Assembly (NCBI GenBank): GCA_016721425.1
Contig: JADKID010000008.1
Coordinates: 153,172-217,171 of the forward strand
Reading direction: 5' to 3'
DNA from: Bryobacterales bacterium
GTDB taxonomy: Bacteria; Acidobacteriota; Terriglobia; Bryobacterales; Bryobacteraceae
DNA length: 64,000 nucleotides
The notes beneath the pieces were generated by a model. The model did not search any database. It saw nothing but the letters and a program-made list of their open reading frames with translations, and was not told the DNA's origin. Of the stretch, positions 1 to 8,745 are shown in pieces. The position numbers were made by a program, and so were the translations under genes. The stretch's first letter is position 1. Every line of letters begins with the position of its first letter.

Positions 1-1
1 C

Positions 2-262
2 GTGGAAAAGCCGGCCGAGCCCAAATCCAACTTCGCCGTCACCGGCATCTACATGTACGACAACTCGGTCTTCGACAAGATCAAAACCCTCGAGCCCTCC
101 TCCCGCGGCGAACTCGAAATCACCGACGTCAACAACGCCTACATCCGCGAACGAACTCTCAGCTACTCTTTCCTGGAAGGCTGGTGGACAGACGCCGGCA
201 CCTTCGATTCCCTGCTCCGCGCCTCCACTCTGGTCTCTGACAGCCGGAAGCACCCCGCATGA
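2..262 (+). CDS. rfbA: Glucose-1-phosphate thymidylyltransferase, C-terminal part
   Basis: Last 86 residues of the enzyme that makes dTDP-glucose from glucose-1-phosphate and dTTP, the first step of dTDP-L-rhamnose synthesis in the cytoplasm. The visible part has the family's C-terminal signatures: 'VTGIYMYD', 'SRGELEITDVN' and 'GWWTDAGTFDSLL'. The 5' end lies outside the window, so the first codon shown is not a start. The stop codon overlaps the start of the next gene (ATGA), so the two are translationally coupled. The two following genes are rfbC and rfbB, which fixes the pathway. Identification rests on family motifs and on this context. Confidence 0.93.
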   Translation: MEKPAEPKSNFAVTGIYMYDNSVFDKIKTLEPSSRGELEITDVNNAYIRERTLSYSFLEGWWTDAGTFDSLLRASTLVSDSRKHPA

Positions 263-801
263 GCGCGCCCTTCGAGATTCAGATCCCGGCTTGCAGCCAC
301 GGCATCGGCCACGTCATCCTTTCGCCCGATTCCAGGAACCTCATCGCTGACGTCAAGGTCGCCCCCTTCGCCCTCTGGCCCGACGACCGCGGCTACTTCC
401 TGGAAGTCGCCCGCATCGGGCAGGGCCTCGTCAAGGACTACCCCTTCGAAACCACCCAGGTCAGCGCCGCCCTCACCTATCCCGGCGCCATCAAGGCCTT
501 CCATCATCACCAGCACCAGACCGACGTGTGGGCCGTCGTGCAGGGCCTTTTTCAGGTCGCACTGGTCGATCTGCGCCCCGCTTCGCCTACTTTCGGCGTC
601 AAGAACACGTTGTATGTCGGCCAGATGCGTCCCTGGCAGATCCAAATCCCGCCCGGCGTCGGCCACGGCTACAAGGTCATCGGCACTTCGCCAGCCATGC
701 TGGTCTATCTCACCGATCGTCTCTACAATCCGGCCGACGAAGGCCGCATTGCCCACAACGATCCGGGTATCTCTTACGACTGGGAACTACAGCACAAATG
801 A
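259..801 (+). CDS. rfbC: dTDP-4-dehydrorhamnose 3,5-epimerase family protein
   Basis: 180-aa cupin-fold sugar epimerase that converts dTDP-4-keto-6-deoxyglucose to dTDP-4-keto-rhamnose. 'DDRGYFLEV' near residue 46 and 'IKAFHHHQHQTDVWAVVQG' near residue 80 correspond to the catalytic His region, although the family's usual 'HxQ' has become a His-rich 'HHHQH'. 'IPPGVGHGYKV' near residue 132 is the conserved second strand of the active site. The ATG overlaps the rfbA stop by 4 bases and its own stop overlaps the rfbB start by 4 bases. The sequence is somewhat divergent from textbook RmlC, so activity on a related nucleotide sugar is possible. Confidence 0.88.
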   Translation: MSAPFEIQIPACSHGIGHVILSPDSRNLIADVKVAPFALWPDDRGYFLEVARIGQGLVKDYPFETTQVSAALTYPGAIKAFHHHQHQTDVWAVVQGLFQVALVDLRPASPTFGVKNTLYVGQMRPWQIQIPPGVGHGYKVIGTSPAMLVYLTDRLYNPADEGRIAHNDPGISYDWELQHK

Positions 802-1808
802 GACTTTTAGTCACCGGCGGAGCCGGCTTCATCGGCTCCGCCTTCGTCCGCCTGGCCCTGCGCGAAAACTGGGCCGCCCGTTTGGTGAACCTCGATAAGC
901 TCACCTATGCCGGCAATCTGGAGAACCTCACATCCATCGAGAGCGACCCGCGCTACCGCTTCGCTCAGGGCGACATATGCGACACCCCGCTTGTCGTTTC
1001 ACTGCTCGAGGAAGAAAAGCCCGACGCGATCGTGCACTTCGCCGCCGAATCGCATGTAGACCGCTCCATCCTCGGTCCAGCGGCGTTCGTCGAGACCAAC
1101 ATCCGTGGGACGTTTTCCCTGCTGGAAGCCGCCCGGGCCACGAAACTGCCGCGCTTTCTGCATGTCTCCACCGACGAGGTATACGGTTCTATCGACGAGC
1201 CGCACGACGCCGACGAGGAGTATCCACTCAAGACGGCCAGCCCGTACTCTGCCTCCAAGGCCGGCTCCGATCTGCTGGCACTCTCCTACTTCACCACCTT
1301 CAAAATGGCGGTGACCGTCACGCGGGCGTCGAATAACTACGGGCCTTACCAGTTCCCGGAAAAGCTCATCCCTCTGATGATCTCCAATGCGCTCGAAGGC
1401 AAGCCTCTGCCCATCTACGGCGACGGTATGCAGGTGCGCGATTGGCTGTTCGTCGATGACCACTGCCGGGCGATCTGGGCGGCATTGACGAAAGGTGCGC
1501 CGGGCCAGATCTACAACGTCGGCGGCTCCCGGGCGCTGCCGAATCGAACGGTGGTGGAAAAGATCCTCGACACCGTCGGCCAGCCGCACAGCCTCATGAC
1601 CACCGTCGCGGACCGCCCTGGCCACGATCGCCGCTATGCGATCACGACCGAGAAGCTCGAACGGGCGACGGGATGGCAAGCGATGATGCCGTTTGAGGAA
1701 GGCCTGGCGCTGACAATCAATTGGTACAGGGAAAACGAGGCGTGGATTGCGCGTGTCCGCTCGGGCGAGTATCAGAACTACTACGAGCAGAACTACCGGG
1801 GCCGCTAA
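798..1808 (+). CDS. rfbB: dTDP-glucose 4,6-dehydratase
   Basis: 336-aa extended SDR enzyme that oxidises and dehydrates dTDP-glucose to the 4-keto-6-deoxy sugar. The N-terminal Rossmann motif 'TGGAGFIGS' is at residues 6-14. 'HFAAESHVDRS' is the family signature, followed by the substrate loop 'STDEVYGS' and the catalytic 'SPYSASKAGSD' (Tyr-x3-Lys). 'RASNNYGPYQFPEKLIP' is diagnostic of RmlB. The start at 798 overlaps the rfbC stop in an ATGA; an in-frame upstream extension to 528 would run over rfbC and is not native. It is the last gene of the rfbACB run. rfbD is not seen in the window and may lie before position 1. Confidence 0.95.
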   Translation: MRLLVTGGAGFIGSAFVRLALRENWAARLVNLDKLTYAGNLENLTSIESDPRYRFAQGDICDTPLVVSLLEEEKPDAIVHFAAESHVDRSILGPAAFVETNIRGTFSLLEAARATKLPRFLHVSTDEVYGSIDEPHDADEEYPLKTASPYSASKAGSDLLALSYFTTFKMAVTVTRASNNYGPYQFPEKLIPLMISNALEGKPLPIYGDGMQVRDWLFVDDHCRAIWAALTKGAPGQIYNVGGSRALPNRTVVEKILDTVGQPHSLMTTVADRPGHDRRYAITTEKLERATGWQAMMPFEEGLALTINWYRENEAWIARVRSGEYQNYYEQNYRGR

Positions 1809-3303
1809 GCGCCGGGTCCAAGGGGCCGCCCGCAGAAGCGGGTGAGCTTCCCGAGGGTTGTGGGGTGGAATTGGAGTTGCGTCCAGGAAACCCGGACCGT
1901 CGGGAGATACGGATCGGAGTCTGTCGTTGCCCCCGGCATCCCACCGGCGCCTGAGCACGCCTGCAACGATGGTTCCTGATGGTAGCAGGCAGTTGCGATA
2001 CGTAACAGGCGAACTGCTCGACAGATGCGGACCTGTCGTCCGGCGAACCGCCGAATGTGACTCACCCCAAACGTGACGCGGTGGAGGCTGAGCCGCCCAG
2101 TGACTCAGAGGCGGTAGAAGCCGCGGGCAGTTGCAGATCTCATTCGGTTCGCTCGAGACAGCCGGTTCGAGGTACCGGTTTGTGGCCGTTTGTCCGCCGC
2201 GCTGCCGAAACCCGAGCGCGCCGGGCCACGTCGATTTGATGGGCGCACGTTGAATCAGTGTCCTCTCCAAGTAGCGGGATTGCGCCCGTATCATCGCTCG
2301 CGCGGGGACGGCGTCAATCCCACGCTGCCACGGATGAAGCGCATGAAAAGGGGGAGTCGGATCGGCATGTGTTCATTCAGTCATTGCAGGAGCAGGGCCG
2401 CTGGATCGATCTGAACAGCACAATGAAGGCGCAAAAGGCGGCGAAGGGCTACAACCCGTCCACGCGGAGGCGGCTCGCGGACGCGGTGCACACCTCACTT
2501 CCGGTGCCATCGAGATCGGTGTCGGTCGCAGCAAGGCAGGCGGGCAACGATGCAGCGTTGGGCTGGGCGTAGCTGGAAGCTTGGTGGTACTTGGATCCAT
2601 TGTCGTCAATGTTGCCGACTGTTCTTGGTCCAGGCCATCTCGGGTGCCAGACAGTGCGCATGATGCGTCAGGCCGAACAGCGCAACTTGGCAATTCCAAA
2701 CAGGTTTTGCCAAAGCGCACAGTTCAGTGCAAGGTTGGCGGGCAGCCGCGCGACGGTTCGAGAGGAATGAGGAGGGCATGGGCGGATGTGAACCTGGAAG
2801 GAAGTGTGGTTCGCCGGTTGGACCAGCGGCGCCGTATGCTGTGGTTGCGCCGTCCATGGCAAAACGAATTCCTGGCGGCGAAGCACAAACGCAAAGGCGC
2901 CCCGCGATACCGACGGAACCGACAATGGGCCCAAGCGGAGGGGCGAGATCGCTCCACCAGCACGCCGGAGGGTGACGAGCAGCGAGGACGATGAACTCGC
3001 GCTGGCCCAACACTTCCTCGGCCCAGGCGATGCGGAGGATCCTCTCGACGAGTTGGAGAACCAGCGGGGCTGGCGGCTCGTCACCAGAGGCGATCATCGC
3101 GGCGTGCTTCTGTTGACCCTCGCGGCAATTGAGCAGCGATTGAGAGACCCGATCACCGATTTCGACTCTGCCAGAGCCCCGGGATTGGTAGGAACTCTCC
3201 TCCCGGCCTCAATTTGTGTAGATTTTTTCATCAAGTGCGAATCTCTACTGGACCTGCCATAAAGTTCCTGAAAAATGCGCCGATACACATAGTGGAGTGT
3301 TCC
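1809..3303 (+). other. 1.5-kb region without a recognisable gene
   Basis: Open frames here are short, overlap on both strands and lack family motifs or credible ribosome binding sites. A stretch at 2807-3200 reads with moderately protein-like composition on the plus strand (Asp/Glu/Leu-rich), and 2390-2500 does so as well. Neither could be assigned, and both may be remnants of decayed genes. The region separates the rhamnose operon from the secreted glycosidase-like gene. Confidence 0.5.
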
Positions 3304-4887
3304 ATGCCTAATAACTTCGTGGCTGTGGCCCGCATCGCCCAACTGATGGCAATCTTGGGTGCAACATCGTATGCGGCCGATCTCTTTCCGCTCTACCAGA
3401 AAACTACCTGGCAACTGGCAAGTCCTGGAATTCCTAACAAGCTAATCATCAGTTCAGAATCCTATGAAGACTTCACCACGGTCCGTCGCGCCCGGTTGAA
3501 GATAGCGAGTCCTTGGGTTTCATACGCACTCATTGTCCGGTCATCCGATAGCGGCGTTAAGTTAGAGGGGTTCGGTTGGGATCAGCTGATGTCGCGCTAC
3601 TCCGAACCGGAGCCGTTCTTCCCGGTTGGTGCAGTGGGCACGAAGCTGAAAGGCGATGCAGTGCAGGCTACGCTGACATCAACGACGGCCACAGTTACTA
3701 CCCCGTCCGGAAAATACACCGGAGTCAGCATTTATGAGGTAATTTTTAACGGATCCGATCGCCAGATTTGGTATGTGAAGCCGGGTATCGGAATTGTGCA
3801 GTTTGGCGAAGGCCCGTGGGCATTCAAGCTGGAGTCAGTGGCCCTCGCCGGGACCCCGGCGCCCGCCATTCCTGCGGCTGCACATGCTTGCCCGGCAATT
3901 GGAGCCGAGCCAAATCCGGCCGCGACGACCGATTTCTCTGCCGCAGCCAGAGAGACCGCCCAGGCGAAAGCAGTGCAGATGGGTGCCAATCACGTTGTCA
4001 TCAGCACTAGCTGGATCGCCCTCGAACCAGCTCCCGGAAAATACGATTTTGCGCTACTCAAAGAGTCGATCGATCGTGCCGTCAGGTACGGATTGAAGGC
4101 CTCCGTGATTCTCAAGACCATCGACACCAGCAGAGCCTCGCTGCCGGCTGACCTGGCGGGAAAGGCATGGAACGACCCCATCGTGATCGCGCGCTTCCAG
4201 GCGCTTCTCAACCAACTCGTCCCACTTCTGAAATCCCAGGTCAAATGGCTGCACCTGGGCAATGAAGTGGATGCGTACCTGTCGTCGCGTCCAGCGGAAG
4301 TGGCGTCCTATCAGCAGTTCTTCCAAGCCGGCGCTCAACTGGTCAAAATACTGCGTCCGGACCTCCCCGTCAGCCTCGTATTTGCCTACGACACCTATCG
4401 CCAGACCAACTCGGTCTTCACGGCGCTGCAGGGCGGACTTCCGCACATTGCATTCACGTACTATGCCGTCCGTTCGCCCACGGCCTTGAATGCCTCGATG
4501 CAGCGTGGCAGCGAGAATGCACCGCTGGATCTTGCCGACATGCTTTCGGCGGCACAGGGCCGGGACCTGGTCCTCAGCGAGGTTGGCTACAGCAGCGCTA
4601 CTGAAGCGGGTAGCACACTGACCCGTCAGGCCCAGTTCTATACCAGCATGTACTCGGCGGTCCAGACCGCAGGCCCGCAGATCAAGGCGTTGAATTTCGC
4701 GTTTCTGAGCGACATCCCGCCTACAATCGCCACCCAACTCGGCACGGTGTTCGGAGCAGGAAACACCCTCTTCGTCAAGTGGCTCGCCGCCCTTGGCATC
4801 ACCAATGCCAGCGGCGTCAACAAACCGGCAGCAGAGTCGTTCAGCACAGGTGCCTTGCTCTTTCGTAGCGGACCGGTTTGCCGCTAG
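3304..4887 (+). CDS. Secreted TIM-barrel glycoside hydrolase-like protein
   Basis: 527-aa exported protein. I chose the ATG at 3304 because it gives a short signal peptide (hydrophobic residues 6-18, then 'ATSYAADL'); the frame is open to 3214 but the extension is not signal-like. Residues about 30-215 form a beta-rich N-terminal domain. Residues about 240-500 look like a (beta/alpha)8 glycosidase barrel: 'WLHLGNEVDAYL' carries a candidate acid/base Glu at residue 321 just after a strand, and 'LVLSEVGYSS' carries a candidate nucleophile Glu at residue 426. This is the NE...E layout of clan GH-A enzymes. The exact GH family cannot be set by eye. A perfect hairpin follows the stop. Proximity to rhamnose genes suggests polysaccharide work, but this is only context. 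Confidence 0.6.
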   Translation: MPNNFVAVARIAQLMAILGATSYAADLFPLYQKTTWQLASPGIPNKLIISSESYEDFTTVRRARLKIASPWVSYALIVRSSDSGVKLEGFGWDQLMSRYSEPEPFFPVGAVGTKLKGDAVQATLTSTTATVTTPSGKYTGVSIYEVIFNGSDRQIWYVKPGIGIVQFGEGPWAFKLESVALAGTPAPAIPAAAHACPAIGAEPNPAATTDFSAAARETAQAKAVQMGANHVVISTSWIALEPAPGKYDFALLKESIDRAVRYGLKASVILKTIDTSRASLPADLAGKAWNDPIVIARFQALLNQLVPLLKSQVKWLHLGNEVDAYLSSRPAEVASYQQFFQAGAQLVKILRPDLPVSLVFAYDTYRQTNSVFTALQGGLPHIAFTYYAVRSPTALNASMQRGSENAPLDLADMLSAAQGRDLVLSEVGYSSATEAGSTLTRQAQFYTSMYSAVQTAGPQIKALNFAFLSDIPPTIATQLGTVFGAGNTLFVKWLAALGITNASGVNKPAAESFSTGALLFRSGPVCR

Positions 4888-4912
4888 AGGCTACTAGCCA
4901 CACCATTGAGAA

Positions 4913-4957
4913 TGCCTCCACTCGGACCGCCGCAATTCGGCGGTCCGAGTGGAGGCA
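4913..4957. terminator. Perfect 20-bp inverted repeat, likely hairpin terminator
   Basis: Left arm 4913-4932 (starts TGCCTCCACT) and right arm 4938-4957 (ends AGTGGAGGCA) are exact reverse complements around the loop CAATT. It sits 25 bases after the stop of the glycosidase-like gene. No T-run follows on either strand, so it is not a canonical intrinsic terminator. It may be a terminator or 3' end stabiliser, or a mobile-element remnant. Confidence 0.55.
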
Positions 4958-5576
4958 ATGAACTTCGCAAAGTGGCGCGCGACGCCTATATGGCGTGGCA
5001 GGGCAGCCGCTCCTCCGTGACGTGCCAGTATACCGGCAAGGAACTCGGGGTCCGGGAAGATGGCCCGACGTGGAGGTCCGCTGCAACGCCAACCCGATCG
5101 CCACGCATCGTCAGGCAGCGCGGCGGCGGGAAGTAGTCAGGCAGGCTAACCATCACGACTGCATTCCCTGAAGCGCAAAGCGACGTGGCGGCAGAACTCT
5201 GCCCCAGATCCGGGAGCGAGCGCCGGAGGCGGAACCACGCCTGCTAAATACCTACGAACGTCTGGCCCTGGAAGGTGTGCCGTGATGTCCATCGAGCAGC
5301 TTCACGCAACCCTGTGCACGCTCGGCGGCAACTGGCGCAACTGCCCCAACTCCAGCCAGCAGAAACAAAGAATTGGCGCCCCACGATTCCGGCTTCCAAT
5401 CGGTTTCTCCATCGGGCACAGACTCGGAATACTCAGGAGATGCCGGCGGATCCACCGCTATGCCCGCTTGCCTTCCGGTGGGATCGCCACGTTTTGCCTT
5501 CCGGTCTGAGGTTTTGGACCCGCCCGGAGCCGCCCCGAAGGATCGCAGGCTAACGGAGCAAGCGCCGGATCAGGTT
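4958..5576. other. 0.6-kb intergenic region, nothing recognised
   Basis: Lies between two convergent genes. Only short overlapping frames are present, with no family motif, tRNA or repeat that I can identify. Confidence 0.5.
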
Positions 5577-6767
5577 CTACTGTGCCGGTCCGGGTGCGAG
5601 ACCGGCGGCGACGGCCTTCCAGTCGAGGGCCTCGACTGTTTCCACGTTGAGGTGATGGTAGATGTACCGCTCGGAGCGGTCGAGACCACGACGGACCGTT
5701 TGGAGGGAGGTCCAGTAGCGTTCAACGGAGATGAGGCGGCTGGCGCCTGGGCGCGCGCCGTCGATGAAGGGCGCGACGGCCACGATGGGGATACAGGCCG
5801 GTGTCTCCGGCAGGACGGGCTGGGGAATGCCGCTGTCTCGTGGATGGACTAAATGGCAGGCCGGCAGTGGCTTCTGTCCGGCAGTGAGGGCGGCGAAGGC
5901 CTGGCGGGCTTTAACGAGATCCTGTTGGAGCGGGCCAATGAGGCGGTTGGTGTCGGGCGACGCTTCGAGCTTGAGCCGTTCCTCTTCCTGGGCTTCGAGG
6001 CGGCGGAGTTCGGTCTCGCGGTAACGGATCTGTTCGGGGGTGCGGGGGCGGTTCTTCGTGTAGGATTCGAGCGAGCTGGCAATGCGGGTTTCGAGGGCGG
6101 CGCGGCCTGCGGGAGTAATGGCGGCGTCGTATAGTTCGCGGGCGCGCTTGAGGGCAGGGGCGGCGGTGGCGATCTGCTTCTCTAGGCGGGCGATGGCGAA
6201 GAGGTGAAAGCGCTCCTGGGTGATGGGGGCGAAGAGTTCCTTGCCAGGCGGCAGGATGACCAGGATGCCGGAGACTTCCGCGCTGCCGTAGCCTTGGTAG
6301 ACAGGGAAGCCCTGGACATCGGCGAGTTTGGGCGGCACAGGGTAGAACGAGCCGCGGGAGTCGCTCCAATGGGTGCGGTCAAATGCATCTTCCCGGACTC
6401 GGTTCAGGTAGAACAGGAGATGCGAAAGTTCGCCGGCGGGGCGCAGGCCGCTACCGGAGATGCGCACATCCTTTGGGGGCCAGAAACCGACCATGAGGAC
6501 CGAGCCGGGCGGCTGGCTGGACACCTCGGGAGGTAGGAAGGAGAGTGAGGCTTTGGGGTAGACGCCGGGCGGAGGATTCAGCACGGGAAGCACCCGGATG
6601 CGTTCGAGGATGGCGCGGAGGGCTTTATCGTGCGAGGCGGCGACAGGGTTGGACCGAGCCTCGGGCATGGCCCCGGCAGCCATCCAGCGCGGAGGGCCGA
6701 GCGCCGCCACCGATTGCCCCCACGCAGCGGAGGCGACCACCCAGAGAACGAAGATTGCCCTGTTCAT
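5577..6767 (-). CDS. Putative secreted protein of unknown function
   Basis: 396-aa protein starting at the ATG at 6767, which gives a clean signal peptide (hydrophobic 'AIFVLWVVASAAWGQ'). The frame continues upstream to 6830, but that part would precede the signal. The middle (residues about 195-290) is rich in Arg, Glu, Ala and Leu with heptad-like spacing, suggesting a coiled coil or helical bundle. Flanking parts have mixed alpha/beta composition, and two Cys are spaced near the C-terminal third. No catalytic motif is recognised. It stands alone, convergent with the upstream secreted protein. A family search is needed to name it. Confidence 0.65.
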   Translation of the reverse strand: MNRAIFVLWVVASAAWGQSVAALGPPRWMAAGAMPEARSNPVAASHDKALRAILERIRVLPVLNPPPGVYPKASLSFLPPEVSSQPPGSVLMVGFWPPKDVRISGSGLRPAGELSHLLFYLNRVREDAFDRTHWSDSRGSFYPVPPKLADVQGFPVYQGYGSAEVSGILVILPPGKELFAPITQERFHLFAIARLEKQIATAAPALKRARELYDAAITPAGRAALETRIASSLESYTKNRPRTPEQIRYRETELRRLEAQEEERLKLEASPDTNRLIGPLQQDLVKARQAFAALTAGQKPLPACHLVHPRDSGIPQPVLPETPACIPIVAVAPFIDGARPGASRLISVERYWTSLQTVRRGLDRSERYIYHHLNVETVEALDWKAVAAGLAPGPAQ

Positions 6768-6816
6768 TCTTAGATGGTAGTCCAGCATTGCCGGAGGTGT
6801 ACTGGCGATCTGAGTT

Positions 6817-6862
6817 TGGCTCCCCGGCATGGATTCGAACCACGATTAAACGAACTCCTAGA
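6817..6862 (-). pseudogene. tRNA 3'-half fragment (T-arm, acceptor 3' strand, CCA)
   Basis: On the minus strand the sequence runs through a T-arm (stem CGTGG, loop TTCGAAT, stem CCATG), then CCGGGGA, a discriminator G and CCA. The matching 5' acceptor strand TCCCCGG and a D-arm are not found upstream, so this is not a whole tRNA. Such 3' ends are typical footprints of integrases that target tRNA genes. It lies beside a second tRNA fragment and a plasmid repA remnant, which supports an attachment-site scar. Confidence 0.5.
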
Positions 6863-6952
6863 GAATCAGCAAGTTGTTGATTTTACAAAGGCCTAGATCT
6901 CAGGAATCGCAGGAAAACGGCGCTTCGTGTACGTGGTTTGTACACGGATCTC

Positions 6953-6993
6953 TGATCGAACGCGCGACGTTCAGCTTGGGAAGCTGACCCTCG
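6953..6993 (-). pseudogene. tRNA-Gly(CCC)-like fragment, anticodon arm and start of T-arm
   Basis: On the minus strand a perfect 5-bp stem (TCAGC/GCTGA, 6971-6975 with 6983-6987) encloses the loop TTCCCAA, which would carry anticodon CCC. It is followed by a variable region and a T-arm start (GCGCGTTCGATC). No acceptor stem or D-arm is present. This is the part of tRNA-Gly genes often kept as an attachment core by integrating elements. Confidence 0.45.
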
Positions 6994-7199
6994 TTTGTAA
7001 ATAAAGAACATGGCGTCAATGGCGTGAATCCTGGCCCATAGAGATGCATGGAGTTTCAGCAACTTAGCGAAAATCCGGCCTTAACGCATTAATCGCAGTA
7101 ACGCGGAAGGCCCTGCTTTGAGCCCTCAAAACTAACGCCTCGAAACCCTCGCTCAGAGGCCGTCCGGACAGCTTCCGGCGCGGCGCGAGGTGATCGCAA

Positions 7200-7942
7200 T
7201 TGGACCCAAACGCTCGATGTGTGCCCGAAGGGGTAGGGAAAATCCTGGCCCGGACTCGAGGAGATCTCCTGCTCTCCAAACAGAAGCTCCGGCGCGTGGA
7301 CGGGATCCACCTGGTGAGGGAGAGACGCGAGCAGGGCAATCAACTTCTGGGCTTCAGTTCGCGCCCGTTCGTCCTTTGCGGGCTGCCGATTCGACGACCG
7401 CCGCCGGGGCAGATTCTCTATGAGCGCCGGAATGGGCATTTCACGCTCCAGGTCACCGGCCACCCGGAGTTTGGGCTACCGTTCGGCCAAGACCGCCTGG
7501 TCCCGATCTTCCTAGCGACACTTGCTGTCCGCCAACAATCCCAGACCATCCGTTTCCGGTCTGCGGCGGAGATGCTGGACAGCTTTGGAATGGCGAAGGG
7601 TGGGAAGGAGTATCGGCGCCTGGTGTCCGCCTTTGAGCGCATCTTCGGCGCGACGATCTTCTTCGGCACTGAGTCGATGAAAGCAACTGCGCGGGTCGTA
7701 CATCGGAGTCGCTTCAACTTCATGCGCGAGGCCCGGATCTGGTACAACCGAGACCCGGATCAGAGTGTCTTGGGAGAGCAGTTTGAGAACGTGATCGTGC
7801 TCAGCGACGAGTTCTACGGCGAGATTGCAGCGCACCCGATCCCGACCGACATGGAAGCGGTGAAACTGCTCGTCGCCGCGCCGCTGTCCTCGATCTCTTC
7901 ATGTGGCTCACTTACCGCTGCTTTACCGCATTGACTTGTCGA
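7200..7942 (+). pseudogene. repA: Plasmid-type replication initiator RepA (RepA_C family), frameshifted
   Basis: The frame from 7200 shows the hallmark core of plasmid RepA proteins: 'FVLCGLPIRR', 'RNGHFTLQVTGHPEFGLPFG', 'QDRLVPIFLATLAVRQ' and 'IRFRSAAEMLDSFGM'. Near 7885 the reading jumps to another frame, which continues with 'AVLDLFMWLTYRC', a normal RepA segment, and stops at 7942. The C-terminal winged-helix part beyond that is not readable. RepA initiates replication from plasmid iterons; here no iterons, parAB or second plasmid gene is seen. With the two tRNA fragments just upstream this is best read as the remnant of an integrated plasmid or ICE. The start is uncertain. Confidence 0.7.
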
Positions 7943-8097
7943 TGAACCTCAATGTTGTCCGGGCTTGGGGTCCGCCCCTGCGAGTGGACTCGCGGGGCGT
8001 TTCGGCGCGGAGTTGGTGTCAGTACCAGCGGACCCTGGATTTCGTCTCGGGGTGCTTCACCGCCGTCAGTCGAGCTGGTGCAGACAGCGCACGGGAC

Positions 8098-8745
8098 CTA
8101 CCCTTCCGCGGGTTCGCAGCCGCAGTCGAATTGGGACTCGGCCAGGTCCTGCAATACCGGCAACGCGATTGGTGGCCTCGGCATCTCGCCGCTGCGTATA
8201 GCCAATGCCTCCGAAGCGAGGATTAGATACTCGACATCCGAAGGAATGAACTTCTCCGCCAGTGTGGATGCCATTCTGGCCAGGTGCTCACTCAGGAAAT
8301 GCTCCGCCGCCTCGTGGGTCACTGCCGCATGATCCTCGTCGCCTTCGGCGAGGGCATAGGCCTCCTTCAGCTTGAGAAAGGCAATGAATCCGGCCTCGAC
8401 GGCGACGTGATCCGGCGCTTCGACGAGCGATGATTCATAGGCGAAGGCCTCGTAGTGGGCGCAAAGTTCGGCGATCAGGTAGCCCAGCTGGATGTTGTCG
8501 AAGTAGCTCGCTTCACGCGGGCTGGCTGGGCCGCCAGGGCCAAAGATGGAATGGTAGAGCTCCTCACTCGCCTCCTCCAGTGCCGCCTCCGCTGCGCGTT
8601 TGAGTTTCTCGTCAGCGACCTCCGCGCCGAGCGCGGCCACCTGCTCGCGCCATTCGGGTGATGGCTGTTCGAAGAGGAGTCCGATCAGGCGCCACTCGGC
8701 CGATTGGCGGGCGAGGTCGAGGACTCCGGGTTCCACGGCGGTCAC
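8098..8745 (-). CDS. TorD/NarJ-type molybdoenzyme maturation chaperone (delta subunit)
   Basis: 215-aa acidic, helical cytoplasmic chaperone that would hold the alpha subunit during molybdenum-cofactor insertion and before Tat export. Evidence: size and composition, 'YHSIFGPGGPASPREASYFD' matching the TorD-family 'E...FGP..P..PYES' region, and its place directly after alpha-beta-gamma, the order usual for type II DMSO-reductase loci. I chose the GTG at 8745 because it overlaps the gamma stop in a GTGA, like most junctions in this operon. The frame is open to 8901, but that extension would lie inside the gamma gene. It ends with a Cys pair near the C-terminus ('FDCGCEP'). Confidence 0.8.
   Translation of the reverse strand: MTAVEPGVLDLARQSAEWRLIGLLFEQPSPEWREQVAALGAEVADEKLKRAAEAALEEASEELYHSIFGPGGPASPREASYFDNIQLGYLIAELCAHYEAFAYESSLVEAPDHVAVEAGFIAFLKLKEAYALAEGDEDHAAVTHEAAEHFLSEHLARMASTLAEKFIPSDVEYLILASEALAIRSGEMPRPPIALPVLQDLAESQFDCGCEPAEG

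Noticed and set aside
999..2294. 431-codon open frame on the minus strand
   Set aside because: Mostly antisense to rfbB; the rest crosses the intergenic region. No family signature.
5853..6134. Plus-strand frames across 5731-6536
   Set aside because: Antisense of the secreted coiled-coil protein, with no independent support.
6817..6993. One complete tRNA gene
   Set aside because: The two tRNA-like pieces do not share an acceptor stem, and no D-arm is present. They are fragments of two different tRNAs.
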